From positions 7,000,425 through 7,064,424 of the forward strand of contig NZ_JAQNDM010000002.1 in assembly GCF_028368975.1 (NCBI RefSeq): a stretch of 64,000 bases of DNA, given 5' to 3'. The translations under genes and the position numbers were made by a program. Numbering within the stretch: the first letter of the stretch is position 1; each line of letters begins with the position of its first letter. The notes under the pieces were generated by a model. It saw only the letters and a program-made list of their open reading frames with translations, did not search any database and was not told the origin of the DNA. The DNA comes from Stigmatella ashevillena (lineage in GTDB: Bacteria > Myxococcota > Myxococcia > Myxococcales > Myxococcaceae). Below are positions 25,752 through 34,566 of this stretch, one piece after another.

Positions 25752-27104
25752 TCAGGCCGTGCCCGGGCGCCGCACCCAGCGGCCGGAGGGGCTCGGCGCG
25801 AACTCGCCCTGGGCGTAGATCCGCTCCCCCCGGAGGTAGGTGCGCTCCACCACGCCCTGGAGGGAGCGGCCCGCGTAGGGGGTGAGCTTGTGCCGGTGGC
25901 GCACCTGGGAGGCCTCGGGGACGAAGGAGGCTTCCGGATCGAAGACAATCAGGTCCGCGTCCGCGCCAGGGGCGAGGCTGCCTTTGACGCCCTCCAGGCC
26001 GATGAGGCGGGCGGGGTGGCGGCACATCCACCGGACGAGCGCCTCCAGCCCATGGCCGCGCTCGCGCATGCCCGTCCACACGGCGGGGAGGCTGAACTGA
26101 AGCGAGGCGATGCCGCCCCACGCGGCGGCGAAGTCCCCCTTGTCCAAGTGCTTGAGGGCGGGGGTGCACGGCGAGTGGTCCGACACCACCATGTCGATGT
26201 CCCCACGGGCCAGCCCCTCCCAGAGCTTCTCGCGGTTCTCGGCCTCGCGAATGGGCGGCGCGCACTTGAGGAAGGTGGCGCCGTCGGGAATGTGCTCCGC
26301 GTCGAAGGTGAGGTAGTGGGGGCACGTCTCCACGGAGAAGGGCAGCCCCTCGCGCCGGGCGGCGGCGATGTCCGGCAGCGCATCCGAGGAGGACAGGTGG
26401 ACGATGTGGATGCGGGTGCGGTGCTGGCGGCACAGCTCCACCATCATCCGGATGGCGTCATCCTCCCAGCGGCGGGGGCGGGACTCCAGATAGCTGCGGT
26501 AGGTGCGCGTGTCGCCCTGGGGCGGCTGCTCATCGGGCGTCAGCTCCGCGTGGACGATGAGGGGCACGCCGCGCCGGGCCAGCACGGGCAGGGCGCGCTC
26601 CAGGTCCTCGCGCCGGGTGTGGGGGAACTCATCCACGCCGGAGTGGATGAGGAAGCACTTGAAGCCGGTGACGCCCGCGCGGACCATGGCGTCCAACTCG
26701 CCGGTGTTGCCGGGGATGACGCCGCCCCAGAAGCCATAGTCGATGGTGCAGTGGCCCTCGGCGGCGGCGGCCTTGAGGTGCAGGGCGGCCAGGGTGGTGG
26801 TGGCGGGGATGGAGTTGAGCGGCATGTCCACCACGGTGGTGATGCCGCCGCTGGCGGCGGCGCGGGTGGCGGTCTCGAAGCCCTCCCACTCGGTGCGGCC
26901 GGGCTCATTGATGTGGGCATGGCAGTCCACCACGCCGGGCATCACCACCTTGTGGCCCACGTGCTCCACGGGCAGGCCCGCGGGCACCTCCGAGAGGGGC
27001 AGCACGGAGGCCACCTTGCCGTCCCGGACGACCACCGCGGCCTCGCGCACGCCCGTCTCGGTGACGACACGCTGGCTGGCCAGCACCCAGGGCTGGGAAC
27101 TCAT
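25752..27104 (-). CDS. allB: allantoinase
   Basis: 450 residues, amidohydrolase fold. VVDCHAHINEPGRTEWEGF has the metal-binding HxH. The carboxylated-Lys region is VTGFKCFLIHSG, further ligands lie in HAELT and IHIVHLSS, and the catalytic Asp in VVSDHSPC. It opens allantoin to allantoate using two divalent metals. Its start overlaps the stop of the upstream flavoprotein by 4 bases, so the two are translationally coupled. Length and motifs fit allantoinase better than dihydropyrimidinase. Confidence 0.95.
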   Translation of the reverse strand: MSSQPWVLASQRVVTETGVREAAVVVRDGKVASVLPLSEVPAGLPVEHVGHKVVMPGVVDCHAHINEPGRTEWEGFETATRAAASGGITTVVDMPLNSIPATTTLAALHLKAAAAEGHCTIDYGFWGGVIPGNTGELDAMVRAGVTGFKCFLIHSGVDEFPHTRREDLERALPVLARRGVPLIVHAELTPDEQPPQGDTRTYRSYLESRPRRWEDDAIRMMVELCRQHRTRIHIVHLSSSDALPDIAAARREGLPFSVETCPHYLTFDAEHIPDGATFLKCAPPIREAENREKLWEGLARGDIDMVVSDHSPCTPALKHLDKGDFAAAWGGIASLQFSLPAVWTGMRERGHGLEALVRWMCRHPARLIGLEGVKGSLAPGADADLIVFDPEASFVPEASQVRHRHKLTPYAGRSLQGVVERTYLRGERIYAQGEFAPSPSGRWVRRPGTA

Positions 27105-28546
27105 GGCTCGAACTCCTTCACGTCGTAGCGCATCAGGGTGTCGAAGAACGCGTCCTTGTCCTCCAGGTAGAGCTGGCGGGTGAGGCCGGACACGAGCTTG
27201 GGCAGGCTGTACTTCATCCCGGAGATGCTCGCGCCGCCGAACCCCAGCGAGGGCAGGCCGCCGAAGGTGTAGTTGAAGACGGAGGAGAGGTACGGCGCGC
27301 GGCCGGGGACCTTCTCCTGGAACTCGAAGTTCGGGCCCAGGTACGGGTGGCGCCCGAGGTCCTCATGCGCCTCCTGGGGCGGGGGCGTGTACCGGTCCTT
27401 CCACAGGGCGATGTCGGCCACGAGGTTCACCAGCTCCGGGCGCAGGGTGAGGTCCGTCACGGTGCCGCTGCCGACGATGAGCTTGTCGAAGGCGAACGTG
27501 CCGTGGGGCGTGGTGACGTGGGCGGCGCCGTCCACGGCCTGGGCGCTCAGCCAGGGGCTCTCCGCGTGGAGGTGGAAGTTGGGGTGGGCGCGGGCGCGGT
27601 GGTACGTGTCGTGCGGCGGGAGCTGCCCCATCTCGAGGATGCGGCGGATGAAGCGCCAGCGGTCCGCGTCCGGCAAGTCTCCGTGGTGCTTGAGGAAACC
27701 GACGAACTCGGCCCAGCGGTAGGCATTCACCGTGGGCAGCGTCTTGCGGCGGTAGAAGAGGTGGACCTCGGCGGCGTCCTTCTCCAGCGCCACGGAGGCG
27801 TTGTCGAAGGCGGAGGCGCCCGCGCCGAGCAGGCCCACGCGCTTGCCGCGCAGGGCCTCGAAGTCGATGGCGTCGCGGGTGTGGGCCCACAGCTCCTTCG
27901 GCAGTCGGGAGACCATCGAAGGGCTCTCCCACTTGCCGGAGCCATCGATGCCGGTGGCGAGCACCACCTTGCGCGCCAGCAGCACCTCGGGGGGCCCGCC
28001 GTCCTGGGACTCGATGGGAACGGCGAAGCAGCCGTCCTCCGCGCGCCAGGAGAGGGCGCCCGCGCGGGCATGGCAGCGCACGGGAATGCCGAGGAAGTGG
28101 CGGTACCAGTCAAGGTAGTCCGCCCACATCTCCTTGGGGACGAGGCTGACTTGCTGCCAGGCCTCCTCGCCAAACTGGGCCTCGTACCAGCTCTGGAAGC
28201 AGAGGTTGGGCAGGTTGTGGTCAGGGCCGGTGAGGTGCTTGGGGGTGCGCAGCGTGTGCATGCGCGCGAACGTCTTCCACGGCCCGGCGAGGCCCGGCGC
28301 GTTGTCGTCCACGACGAGGATGTTCGTCACCTTCTCGCGCAGGAGGCCAAAGGCCACGGACAGCCCGCTCTGCCCTCCGCCGATGATGAGCACATCGAGC
28401 ACGGACTGCCCGTCCTGGGAGCGGTGGGGCAGGACCCAGGAGCGTTTCGGGTAGGCGAGCCGCTCCAGATCCTTGAGCAGCGAGGCCTCGAGCAAGGCGA
28501 GACCGGTCCCGGATTTCGCGGTCGGACTCGGGGTCAGAAGGATCAT
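27101..28546 (-). CDS. FAD/NAD(P)H-binding oxidoreductase of the purine operon
   Basis: 481 residues. The FAD Rossmann motif DVLIIGGGQSGLSVA lies near residue 51 and a second dinucleotide motif, VGLLGAGASAFDNA, near 226; both fit a flavin-containing monooxygenase-like enzyme that uses NAD(P)H and O2. There is no signal peptide. It is the first gene of the allB-alc-uraD-uraH operon and overlaps allB by 4 bases. No classical uricase, HpxO or PuuD gene lies nearby, so this enzyme is a candidate for the urate-oxidising step, but HpxO has a different architecture and this is inference. It might instead act on another purine. Confidence 0.8.
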   Translation of the reverse strand: MILLTPSPTAKSGTGLALLEASLLKDLERLAYPKRSWVLPHRSQDGQSVLDVLIIGGGQSGLSVAFGLLREKVTNILVVDDNAPGLAGPWKTFARMHTLRTPKHLTGPDHNLPNLCFQSWYEAQFGEEAWQQVSLVPKEMWADYLDWYRHFLGIPVRCHARAGALSWRAEDGCFAVPIESQDGGPPEVLLARKVVLATGIDGSGKWESPSMVSRLPKELWAHTRDAIDFEALRGKRVGLLGAGASAFDNASVALEKDAAEVHLFYRRKTLPTVNAYRWAEFVGFLKHHGDLPDADRWRFIRRILEMGQLPPHDTYHRARAHPNFHLHAESPWLSAQAVDGAAHVTTPHGTFAFDKLIVGSGTVTDLTLRPELVNLVADIALWKDRYTPPPQEAHEDLGRHPYLGPNFEFQEKVPGRAPYLSSVFNYTFGGLPSLGFGGASISGMKYSLPKLVSGLTRQLYLEDKDAFFDTLMRYDVKEFEP

Positions 28547-28671
28547 GGCCCAGTCAAATCATGCTCTGCCCCCTCCGCGCCACGAGGTGCGGGGCACGCC
28601 GGAGCGCCGCCGACAAGGGGGAGGAGGGGCTGCCTGCTCCGCTCCTTATATTGGCGGGAAGCGGTGGGCGC

Positions 28672-29901
28672 TCAGGGCAGGCCTTCCGGAGGCCAGTCCG
28701 TGGGCAGGGGCACGTTGTCCATCCTCCGGGCCATGGTCCAGTTGTCGTGGTACACGACGCCGTCCTGGGTGACGGTGTCGCTGCGGTACAGGCCCACCTT
28801 CAGGTAGTTGAGCATCCCGGGAAACTGGGTGGCCATGGCCCGCTGGGGCACGGCTTGCCGTCCGTTGTGGAACAGCTGGATGAAGCCCGTCTTGGGATCC
28901 GGTGACCACTTCACGCGGAAGACGAAGTCGTGCCACACCCCGCGCACCAGCGGCGTGCGCCACACCAGACTGCCGGTGCTGCCACCGACGCTCAGACGGA
29001 TCTCCTCGCCGAACACGTAGAACTCCACGGGCGGCGAGCCACAGCAGCCTTCATGGTGCCATTGGGTGAACAGTTGCCAGGTCTGCACGCTCGGGAAGTC
29101 GGGCGCGAACATCGTGCTCCAGGAGTAGATGTACTCGGAGCCCACGGGCTCATACGTCGCCAGCACCAGCTCGTTGCGGTTGCCGCCGGAGGCGATGGGG
29201 TCATCCCCCTGCTTCACGGTGGTCTTGAGCGCATACCGGCCTTCGCGCATTGGCAGGGGCACCACCTGCAGCCGGTCCGGGCTCACCTCCTGGAGGGCGG
29301 TCCACTGAGAGCGGTTGCCTGTCTCGAAGTCTCCCCGCCACGTGAGGCTGGCGGCGGGGAGCGGGAGGGCGGAGTCCGTCTGGCCGCAGACGCGCACCTC
29401 GGCGATGCTGGCCCAGTCGTTCAGGCTGTTGCCCTGGACGGTGAGGCGCACGTTGCGCGCGGTGTACGGAATGAAGGGGTAGAGCTCCGCCGCCGCCGTG
29501 GTGCCACTGCTGACCCCGCTGTAGACCGGGACGTACGTCCGCCCGTCCGACGAGACGGACACGGTGAAGGTGCTTCGCCGGAGGTTGCCCTGGTGCCAGG
29601 CGATGGCGGCCCCGGCGACGGCCCGGTGCGAGCCCAGGTCATAGTCAATCCAGGCCCCCTTGCCGAGCTGGCTCCAGCGGGTGTCGAGCTGATCATCCAG
29701 CGTCTGGACGGGCAGGTTGCCGTCGTTGCCATTGGCGCTCACCGAGAGGATGGCCAGCGGCGAGCAGCCTGGGAGGGCCAGGGCCGCGGACGAGACGGTC
29801 CGGGGCTCGTGGGCCTCCTCGCCGGGAGCAGGCAGCCCTCCGCAGGCCCCATGGCTCAAGAGGACAAACAAGGCGCCGGTCGACAGAAGAGCGTTCTTCA
29901 A
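28672..29901 (-). CDS. secreted polysaccharide lyase with F5/8-type C domain
   Basis: A TTG start at 29901 gives an ideal lipoprotein signal (ALLSTGALFVLLSHGAC); the longer TTG at 29937 is also open. Residues about 45-175 form a discoidin/F5/8C (CBM32-like) module (LDDQLDTRWSQLGKGAWIDY ... IAEVRVCG). The C-terminal 220 residues look like heparin-lyase-I/PL20-type jelly rolls (GDFETGNRSQW, RNELVLATYEPVGSEYIYSW, WHDFVFRVKWSPDPKTGFIQ). It would cleave an acidic polysaccharide outside the cell. It stands alone on this strand. Confidence 0.8.
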   Translation of the reverse strand: MKNALLSTGALFVLLSHGACGGLPAPGEEAHEPRTVSSAALALPGCSPLAILSVSANGNDGNLPVQTLDDQLDTRWSQLGKGAWIDYDLGSHRAVAGAAIAWHQGNLRRSTFTVSVSSDGRTYVPVYSGVSSGTTAAAELYPFIPYTARNVRLTVQGNSLNDWASIAEVRVCGQTDSALPLPAASLTWRGDFETGNRSQWTALQEVSPDRLQVVPLPMREGRYALKTTVKQGDDPIASGGNRNELVLATYEPVGSEYIYSWSTMFAPDFPSVQTWQLFTQWHHEGCCGSPPVEFYVFGEEIRLSVGGSTGSLVWRTPLVRGVWHDFVFRVKWSPDPKTGFIQLFHNGRQAVPQRAMATQFPGMLNYLKVGLYRSDTVTQDGVVYHDNWTMARRMDNVPLPTDWPPEGLP

Positions 29902-30117
29902 GGGAGATCCCGGTGGAAAGACAGACAACCGTTGCAAGAGGCGGCCGCCCCGGAGTGGGAAAAATCAGCCAGTCATTGGGGTGAGGTGTTCCCAAAAGAG
30001 AGATTCGAGAATGGAATCGCTCCCGGGGCCCGCAAAGGTACCGGCGTCGGACCTGATGTTTTAATCAACAGTGCCGGCCGCCGGCTGCCCGGGGGGTAGG
30101 CGAGGAGGGGGCGCGGC

Positions 30118-30540
30118 TCAACGCCTCACAGCGAGAATCCGCCAGCCCTTCGAGTCAATGGCGTAGAGGGCGCTGAAGTCCATCACCGGGGGGCCACCCA
30201 GCTCGCATGCTCCCGTGCGGGGGAAGATCTCCACGTAGATCAACCCCTCGGCCCCGGGCGAGGCGATGACGTCGTAAGACTCACGCTGGTAAAGACAGAC
30301 CTCGCGAGGAGTCGCCCCCTCGTGCGGCCGGATGTCCCAGGGCAGGAAGTCCTCCAGGGCAAGCTGGATGGCGGCCAGTGTGGGGCCGGAGATGCTCAGG
30401 CTCCCCTCGGTGGGGAGGTCTATCGGAAACGTGACGGCGGCGGCCTCTTGCGCCGAGGCGTGGACCGGCCGCGGCGGGCGCGGGAAGAGCGCGCAGGCGG
30501 GCAGCAGGGCGCAGAGCAGCCACAGCAGTGGACGCTTCAT
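30118..30540 (-). CDS. two-cysteine lipoprotein (copy S2, locus II)
   Basis: The start MKRPLLWLL gives a signal with lipobox LLPAC; AGGGGAAC precedes the ATG. GPTLAAIQLALEDFLP, a first Cys (EVCLY), a second Cys (GACEL) and the ending LYAIDSKGWRILAVRR match the S1 and S3 lipoproteins block by block. It lies 52 bases after the JAMM lipoprotein J2 on the same strand, the same order as locus I. Function unknown. Confidence 0.78.
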   Translation of the reverse strand: MKRPLLWLLCALLPACALFPRPPRPVHASAQEAAAVTFPIDLPTEGSLSISGPTLAAIQLALEDFLPWDIRPHEGATPREVCLYQRESYDVIASPGAEGLIYVEIFPRTGACELGGPPVMDFSALYAIDSKGWRILAVRR

Positions 30541-30592
30541 GACGTTCCCCTGGGGGGACAGCGGCAGGGGGGGCTCTCCGCGTCGGTGCGGT

Positions 30593-31234
30593 TCAGTCGT
30601 CGACACGGGTAATGGCTCCGTTGGCTTTGTTTTCAGGCCGGATGAGACCAATGAGCTTCCAGCTCTTTCCACGGCGCTCATACAACTCGCCCGGCCTCGC
30701 CTCGTTCATGTACGGGATGAGCTTCTGCAGGTGACATGCTTTGTCGAACTGGATGCGGATGGAATAAATCTGTGTCGCGGCGACCCGGTCCCGTCGGCTG
30801 GTCGTCATCGGGGAGGGCGCCCAGGGGTGGCTGTGGTAGTCGCCGATGGGCACTGTCTGGCCCCGGACGTCCCGGACGACGCGCGGCACGTAGCAGTTCT
30901 TCTCGGAGGAGACCCGGCCCACCCGGGTGTCCCCCAGCGGGGAGGGGTGGCTGGCGTAGTAGGTGCCATCCTCCAAGGTGTAGATGACGCCGCAGTACTC
31001 CTGGCCGTGGTCGCCGTTCTGCGCGCGAGGCAGCCGCATGATGGCGGGGCAGAGCTGATCAATCACGTCGTCCGCGTCCCGGGAGGGGGCGACGGCCTTC
31101 CAAGGTCCGCTCACCCAGACCCGTCCCTCCTGGACGCCATACGTCGCGGGCTCGCTGACGGGAGAGGGGCCACTGGCGCATCCCAGCCACCCCCAGCTCA
31201 CCCACGTCAGTGCCAGTCCACGGAGGAACTGCAT
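30593..31234 (-). CDS. JAMM/JAB-domain lipoprotein (copy J2, locus II)
   Basis: The start MQFLRGLAL follows GAGG by 7 bases. The lipobox is GWLGC. JAMM residues: E79 in GQEYCGVIY, H134 and H136 in DYHSHPWAP, S146 and D149 in TTSRRD. SHPSPLG and NCYVPRVV also match J1 (SHPSSLG, QCFVPDAV). 213 residues. The region upstream (31235-31416) is A/T-rich and probably carries the promoter of this divergent pair. A metalloprotease or isopeptidase role at the envelope is inferred from the motif only. Confidence 0.8.
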   Translation of the reverse strand: MQFLRGLALTWVSWGWLGCASGPSPVSEPATYGVQEGRVWVSGPWKAVAPSRDADDVIDQLCPAIMRLPRAQNGDHGQEYCGVIYTLEDGTYYASHPSPLGDTRVGRVSSEKNCYVPRVVRDVRGQTVPIGDYHSHPWAPSPMTTSRRDRVAATQIYSIRIQFDKACHLQKLIPYMNEARPGELYERRGKSWKLIGLIRPENKANGAITRVDD

Positions 31235-31416
31235 GCTTACCTCGAAAAACATGTAAATCTAGATTGTGCGGATTCATAGCAGATTCAGGTTCTCCTGGCA
31301 AGTCATGATGACTTTCCAGGTAGGGTGAATCGGGGGAGGTGTGGCAGGGGGGGGAAGAGACCCGTGGGGGAGGCACTGAATCCGCGACTGGCCTCCGAAG
31401 CTGGGTGCAAGATGCC

Positions 31417-31433
31417 TATACCTAATAGGTATA
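31417..31433. promoter_or_regulatory. 17-bp palindrome, possible operator
   Basis: TATACCTA-A-TAGGTATA: perfect 8-base arms around one base, 68 bases before the M61-like gene and on the upstream side of locus II. Such symmetry in an A/T-poor genome suggests a repressor site or overlapping promoter elements. The cognate regulator is not identified. Confidence 0.5.
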
Positions 31434-31500
31434 AAAGCGTCATGGAGAATCGCTGCGCCCCCGGTTTGACCGGAAGACGTCACGGGGGCACGCTCCGCAC

Positions 31501-33246
31501 ATGCTTGCTCCCTGCGGGGGACTGCTTCGCTGGGCCCCTTTGTGTCTGGTGCTCCTGGCGTGTGCGGGCTCCCGGTTGTCGCCGGTCGCTCCGGCGCTGG
31601 GCCTGGGGTTGAAGTACCGCCTCCAGGTGTCCTCGGACGCCGTGCACGTGGAGGTCGAGGTCCGGGGCAAGGCAGGGGAGCGGCTCTCGTTCCAGGTGCC
31701 GGACTCCCTGGGGGCGGGGCGGGGGTTTCGGATCGTCTCGGACGTGGGGGCGCGGGATGGGGCGGGGAGGCCGCTCGCGGTCTCATCCCCAGACGCGCAC
31801 CACTGGGAGTGCCAGATGCCCAGAGAGGGCACGCTGTGGCTCTCCTACCGCGTGCGGACGGATGTGGAGGCCCATGGCCTGTCTCCCCATGAGCCCGGCG
31901 CTGGCGAGATGCCGAAGCACGATGAGGACCACGTGTTCCTCCTGGGCTCGCTGGTGCTCCTGGCTCCGGCCGAGTCGGCGCGGGTGCAGGGACCCATTCC
32001 GGTCGAGTGGCAGGTGCCTCCGGGCTGGCAGGTGCTCACCCCGTTCGGTGGCGAGGCGCCCGGGTTGAACACGCTGCTCGACAATTATCTCTCGGCCGGG
32101 AAGTTCAGCCGGGCGACGCTCGAGGTTCCAGGAGGGATGACCCTGGAGGTGGCTTGGTTCGGTGAGGGAGACGTGGCCCGCTCCCCGTTGCCGGATGTGC
32201 TGCCCCGGGTGTTGGGGGGCGCGGTGGGGCTGATGGGAGGTCGCGCGCCTGTGGCCCGGTATGTGGTGTTGCTGCGGCCCGACTATCCGTCGGGGATGAC
32301 GCAAGGGACGCCGCGGGAGGGCTCCATCCAGATCCACACCCCGCGCGAGGTTCCCTTGGAGCGCGTCCACCAGGGGGCACTGCTGAGCACGCTGGCCCAT
32401 GAGTACCTGCACACGTGGGGGCGAGAGCCGGGGGCGGAGCTGCGAGTCTCGTCGGAGCCGGAGCCGGGGGGCGAGATGCGCTGGTTCATCGAAGGCTTCG
32501 TCCACTACCTGGCCGAGCTGGCGCTCCTGGAGAGTGGGACTCAGGCGCTTCCGGCCTTTCTCTCCACCTTGGGCCGGGCGTATGCCTCCGTGTCACGCAA
32601 TCCCCTGTACGGCCAGGAGTCGCTGGCGCAGGCCAGCGCCCGGTTCTTCGACGCGCCGGCGGCGCGCGAGTTCTCCTACAGCGGGGGCATGGTGGTGGCG
32701 TTCCTGTGCGATCTGGAGTTGCGCTCCCGAGGACAGGGCACTCTGGCGCGCTTCCTCGACCAGGTGCCTCCGGGCCGTCTCCCCGTGGCGTGGAGCCCCT
32801 GGCTGGCGGCGTGGACGCGGCACTCCGGCAGTCCGGAGCCCGTGGCCACTTGGGTCCGGACGGCGGCTCCCCTTCCCTTCATGGACTGGGTGAGCCGGGC
32901 CGGGGGAGAGGTCCGGGAGCGGGAGCGCTGGGTGTTCGACGTTGGATTCGAGGTCCGCCCGGAAGGGTTGACGGTGGCGAGCCTCGGCCCGCTTGTGGGC
33001 GCACAGGGGCTCGTCCGGGGAGATGTGGTGCTCTCCGTGGGAGGCCGGGCCGTCTCCAGCGCGGAAGCGTTTCTCCAGGAACTGGACCCCACGGGGAGGC
33101 CCGTGACGGTCCAGCTCCGCCGGGGCAGCGAGCTGCTGGAACTGCGGCTGCACCGGGCGTCCCGGAAGGAGTACGAGGTCAGCGCCTCAGAGAACAGTGT
33201 CCTGAGGCGATGGATCCCCGGCTATTCACATCCTGGCGGAGGATAG
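31501..33246 (+). CDS. M61-like zinc metallopeptidase with C-terminal PDZ domain
   Basis: 581 residues. The signal ends in VLLAC, so it is a predicted lipoprotein. An N-terminal beta domain (about 30-210) precedes the peptidase core, with zinc motif H300-E301-x-x-H304 in LAHEYLHTW and a third ligand candidate E331 in WFIEGF. A PDZ-like module lies near 470-560 (VRGDVVLSVGGRAVSSAEAF). This order matches the glycyl-aminopeptidase-like M61 family. Substrates are probably peptides in the periplasm or at the surface. Its 3' end overlaps the convergent poly-Gly lipoprotein gene by 25 bases. Confidence 0.86.
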   Translation: MLAPCGGLLRWAPLCLVLLACAGSRLSPVAPALGLGLKYRLQVSSDAVHVEVEVRGKAGERLSFQVPDSLGAGRGFRIVSDVGARDGAGRPLAVSSPDAHHWECQMPREGTLWLSYRVRTDVEAHGLSPHEPGAGEMPKHDEDHVFLLGSLVLLAPAESARVQGPIPVEWQVPPGWQVLTPFGGEAPGLNTLLDNYLSAGKFSRATLEVPGGMTLEVAWFGEGDVARSPLPDVLPRVLGGAVGLMGGRAPVARYVVLLRPDYPSGMTQGTPREGSIQIHTPREVPLERVHQGALLSTLAHEYLHTWGREPGAELRVSSEPEPGGEMRWFIEGFVHYLAELALLESGTQALPAFLSTLGRAYASVSRNPLYGQESLAQASARFFDAPAAREFSYSGGMVVAFLCDLELRSRGQGTLARFLDQVPPGRLPVAWSPWLAAWTRHSGSPEPVATWVRTAAPLPFMDWVSRAGGEVRERERWVFDVGFEVRPEGLTVASLGPLVGAQGLVRGDVVLSVGGRAVSSAEAFLQELDPTGRPVTVQLRRGSELLELRLHRASRKEYEVSASENSVLRRWIPGYSHPGGG

Positions 33247-33578
33247 ATGGCGTTCAGGCAGGAGCCCCCGCCCCCGCCGCCACCTCCGCCGCCACCCCCG
33301 CCACCCCCCGTACAAGAGCCTCCAGCCACCTGCGTGTATCTGCCCCTGAGGGTGCCGTGGGGGATGACGGAGCCGTCGCAGTTGCAGTCCTCGCGGCCTA
33401 CCTCCGTGGTGCCGCTGTACCAGTAACGTGTCCAACTGCTAGCGCCCGAGCACATCCAGAGAAGGGGCTGCTGAGTGGTTTCGAGTTCCTCGGACGCTGA
33501 CTCTTCCATCGAGACGCCACCACAGGCGCTGAGTAGCAAGGCTGCGACACATCCATGGAGTACACGGTTCGTGAGCAT
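33222..33578 (-). CDS. small lipoprotein with a 15-glycine tract
   Basis: 118 residues. Start ATG 33578 after GGAG; lipobox LLSAC. The middle has SGTTEVGREDCNCDGSVIPH. Then come SCT, 15 consecutive Gly codons (33261-33305, mixed GGC/GGT/GGG/GGA) and SCLNAIYPPPGCE. The tract flanked by Cys may act as a flexible loop. Mixed codons argue for selection on the glycines rather than simple slippage, though the DNA is still repeat-like. The end of the gene overlaps the convergent peptidase gene by 25 bases. Role unknown. Confidence 0.7.
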   Translation of the reverse strand: MLTNRVLHGCVAALLLSACGGVSMEESASEELETTQQPLLWMCSGASSWTRYWYSGTTEVGREDCNCDGSVIPHGTLRGRYTQVAGGSCTGGGGGGGGGGGGGGGSCLNAIYPPPGCE

Positions 33579-33672
33579 GGGGAACTCCTCCTGGCTGCGG
33601 TGAACAGGACTGCCAGCCCAGTATCGCGGTGACGGAGGGGGAGTTCCAGCCGGCCTCGCCGAGCGTCGGGAG

Positions 33673-34551
33673 TCAGCCTTTGGAGTCCTTCTGAGCGGAG
33701 AGCCACTGTGGCCACGGGGTGGGAGCGCCACCCGGGTTGTCATGGGCATACCGGTAGAAGCGCTCCAAGAACTGTGTTCGCTCCTGGATATGGGGGGCTT
33801 TGGGGCTCGCCGGGTCAGCGGTCTTGCGCAAATCGTAGTCATTCCATCGGCGCTGCCGCTCGAGCAGGGCGTCGTAGGAGAGGCGGCGTGCGTGGCGGAG
33901 CATGTCGTAGAGCGCCAGGAACGTGGAGGTGCGGCCCTTACCTCCCCGGCAATGGAAGTGGAGGTGCACCTGCGACGGGAGTCCCCGCACCAGCCCGATG
34001 AAGCGCTCCACGGTCGCGTCAGAGGGCCGGGTGTGGTCCGTGACGGGCAGGCGGATGTAGTGCCCCTGGGGCAGGTCCAGGATCCGTTCTTCGCTCGCCA
34101 CGGTTTGGCGGGGCCACTCGGTGAAGAGGCGGGGCGTGCCGCGCTTCACATCCTCCACCCGGCCGAGTTGGATGCGCTCGCTGTGCTCCAGGAGTTCGAG
34201 CCGGAGGGCTTCAAGCCTCAGGGCCTGCTCATCGGACAGCCCGGCGCATCCCCAGTTGGATTGCGCGTACCAACTGATCGCGGCGCCATTCAGAAAGCCA
34301 TGGGACTCCTGGCGCAGGTCGATGACGTAGAGCCGCTTGCGAGGGACGCCCAGCCGCTCCTGGAGCGCCTTCCAGCCCACCGCCGAGAACTGGGCGCTTC
34401 CCGAGCACGCGAGCTCTGCGAGCCCTTTCCCATTGAAGTCTGGTGAGCGCTCCACCGTTCCGGGAGAGCGGAAGCGGCGCACCTGGGAGCCCTCATCATC
34501 CAGGACCAACTGAGCATACGAAGCATCTGGGGCTGCGGAAGGGATGGGCAT
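33673..34551 (-). CDS. PTP-like phosphatase (phytase-like, CX5R)
   Basis: 292 residues. P-loop HCRGGKGRTS with nucleophile C201 and R207; the general acid is probably D172 in VTDHTRPSD. RLYVIDLRQESHGFLNG (about 73-89) is the second hallmark of the PTP-like inositol-polyphosphate phosphatase family. Members hydrolyse phytate or phosphotyrosine. Unlike most phytases it shows no clear signal peptide, so it may be cytosolic. It starts 15 bases after the metallo-beta-lactamase stop and is likely co-transcribed with it. Confidence 0.85.
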   Translation of the reverse strand: MPIPSAAPDASYAQLVLDDEGSQVRRFRSPGTVERSPDFNGKGLAELACSGSAQFSAVGWKALQERLGVPRKRLYVIDLRQESHGFLNGAAISWYAQSNWGCAGLSDEQALRLEALRLELLEHSERIQLGRVEDVKRGTPRLFTEWPRQTVASEERILDLPQGHYIRLPVTDHTRPSDATVERFIGLVRGLPSQVHLHFHCRGGKGRTSTFLALYDMLRHARRLSYDALLERQRRWNDYDLRKTADPASPKAPHIQERTQFLERFYRYAHDNPGGAPTPWPQWLSAQKDSKG

Positions 34552-34566
34552 GCCAAGGGGAAGGAC

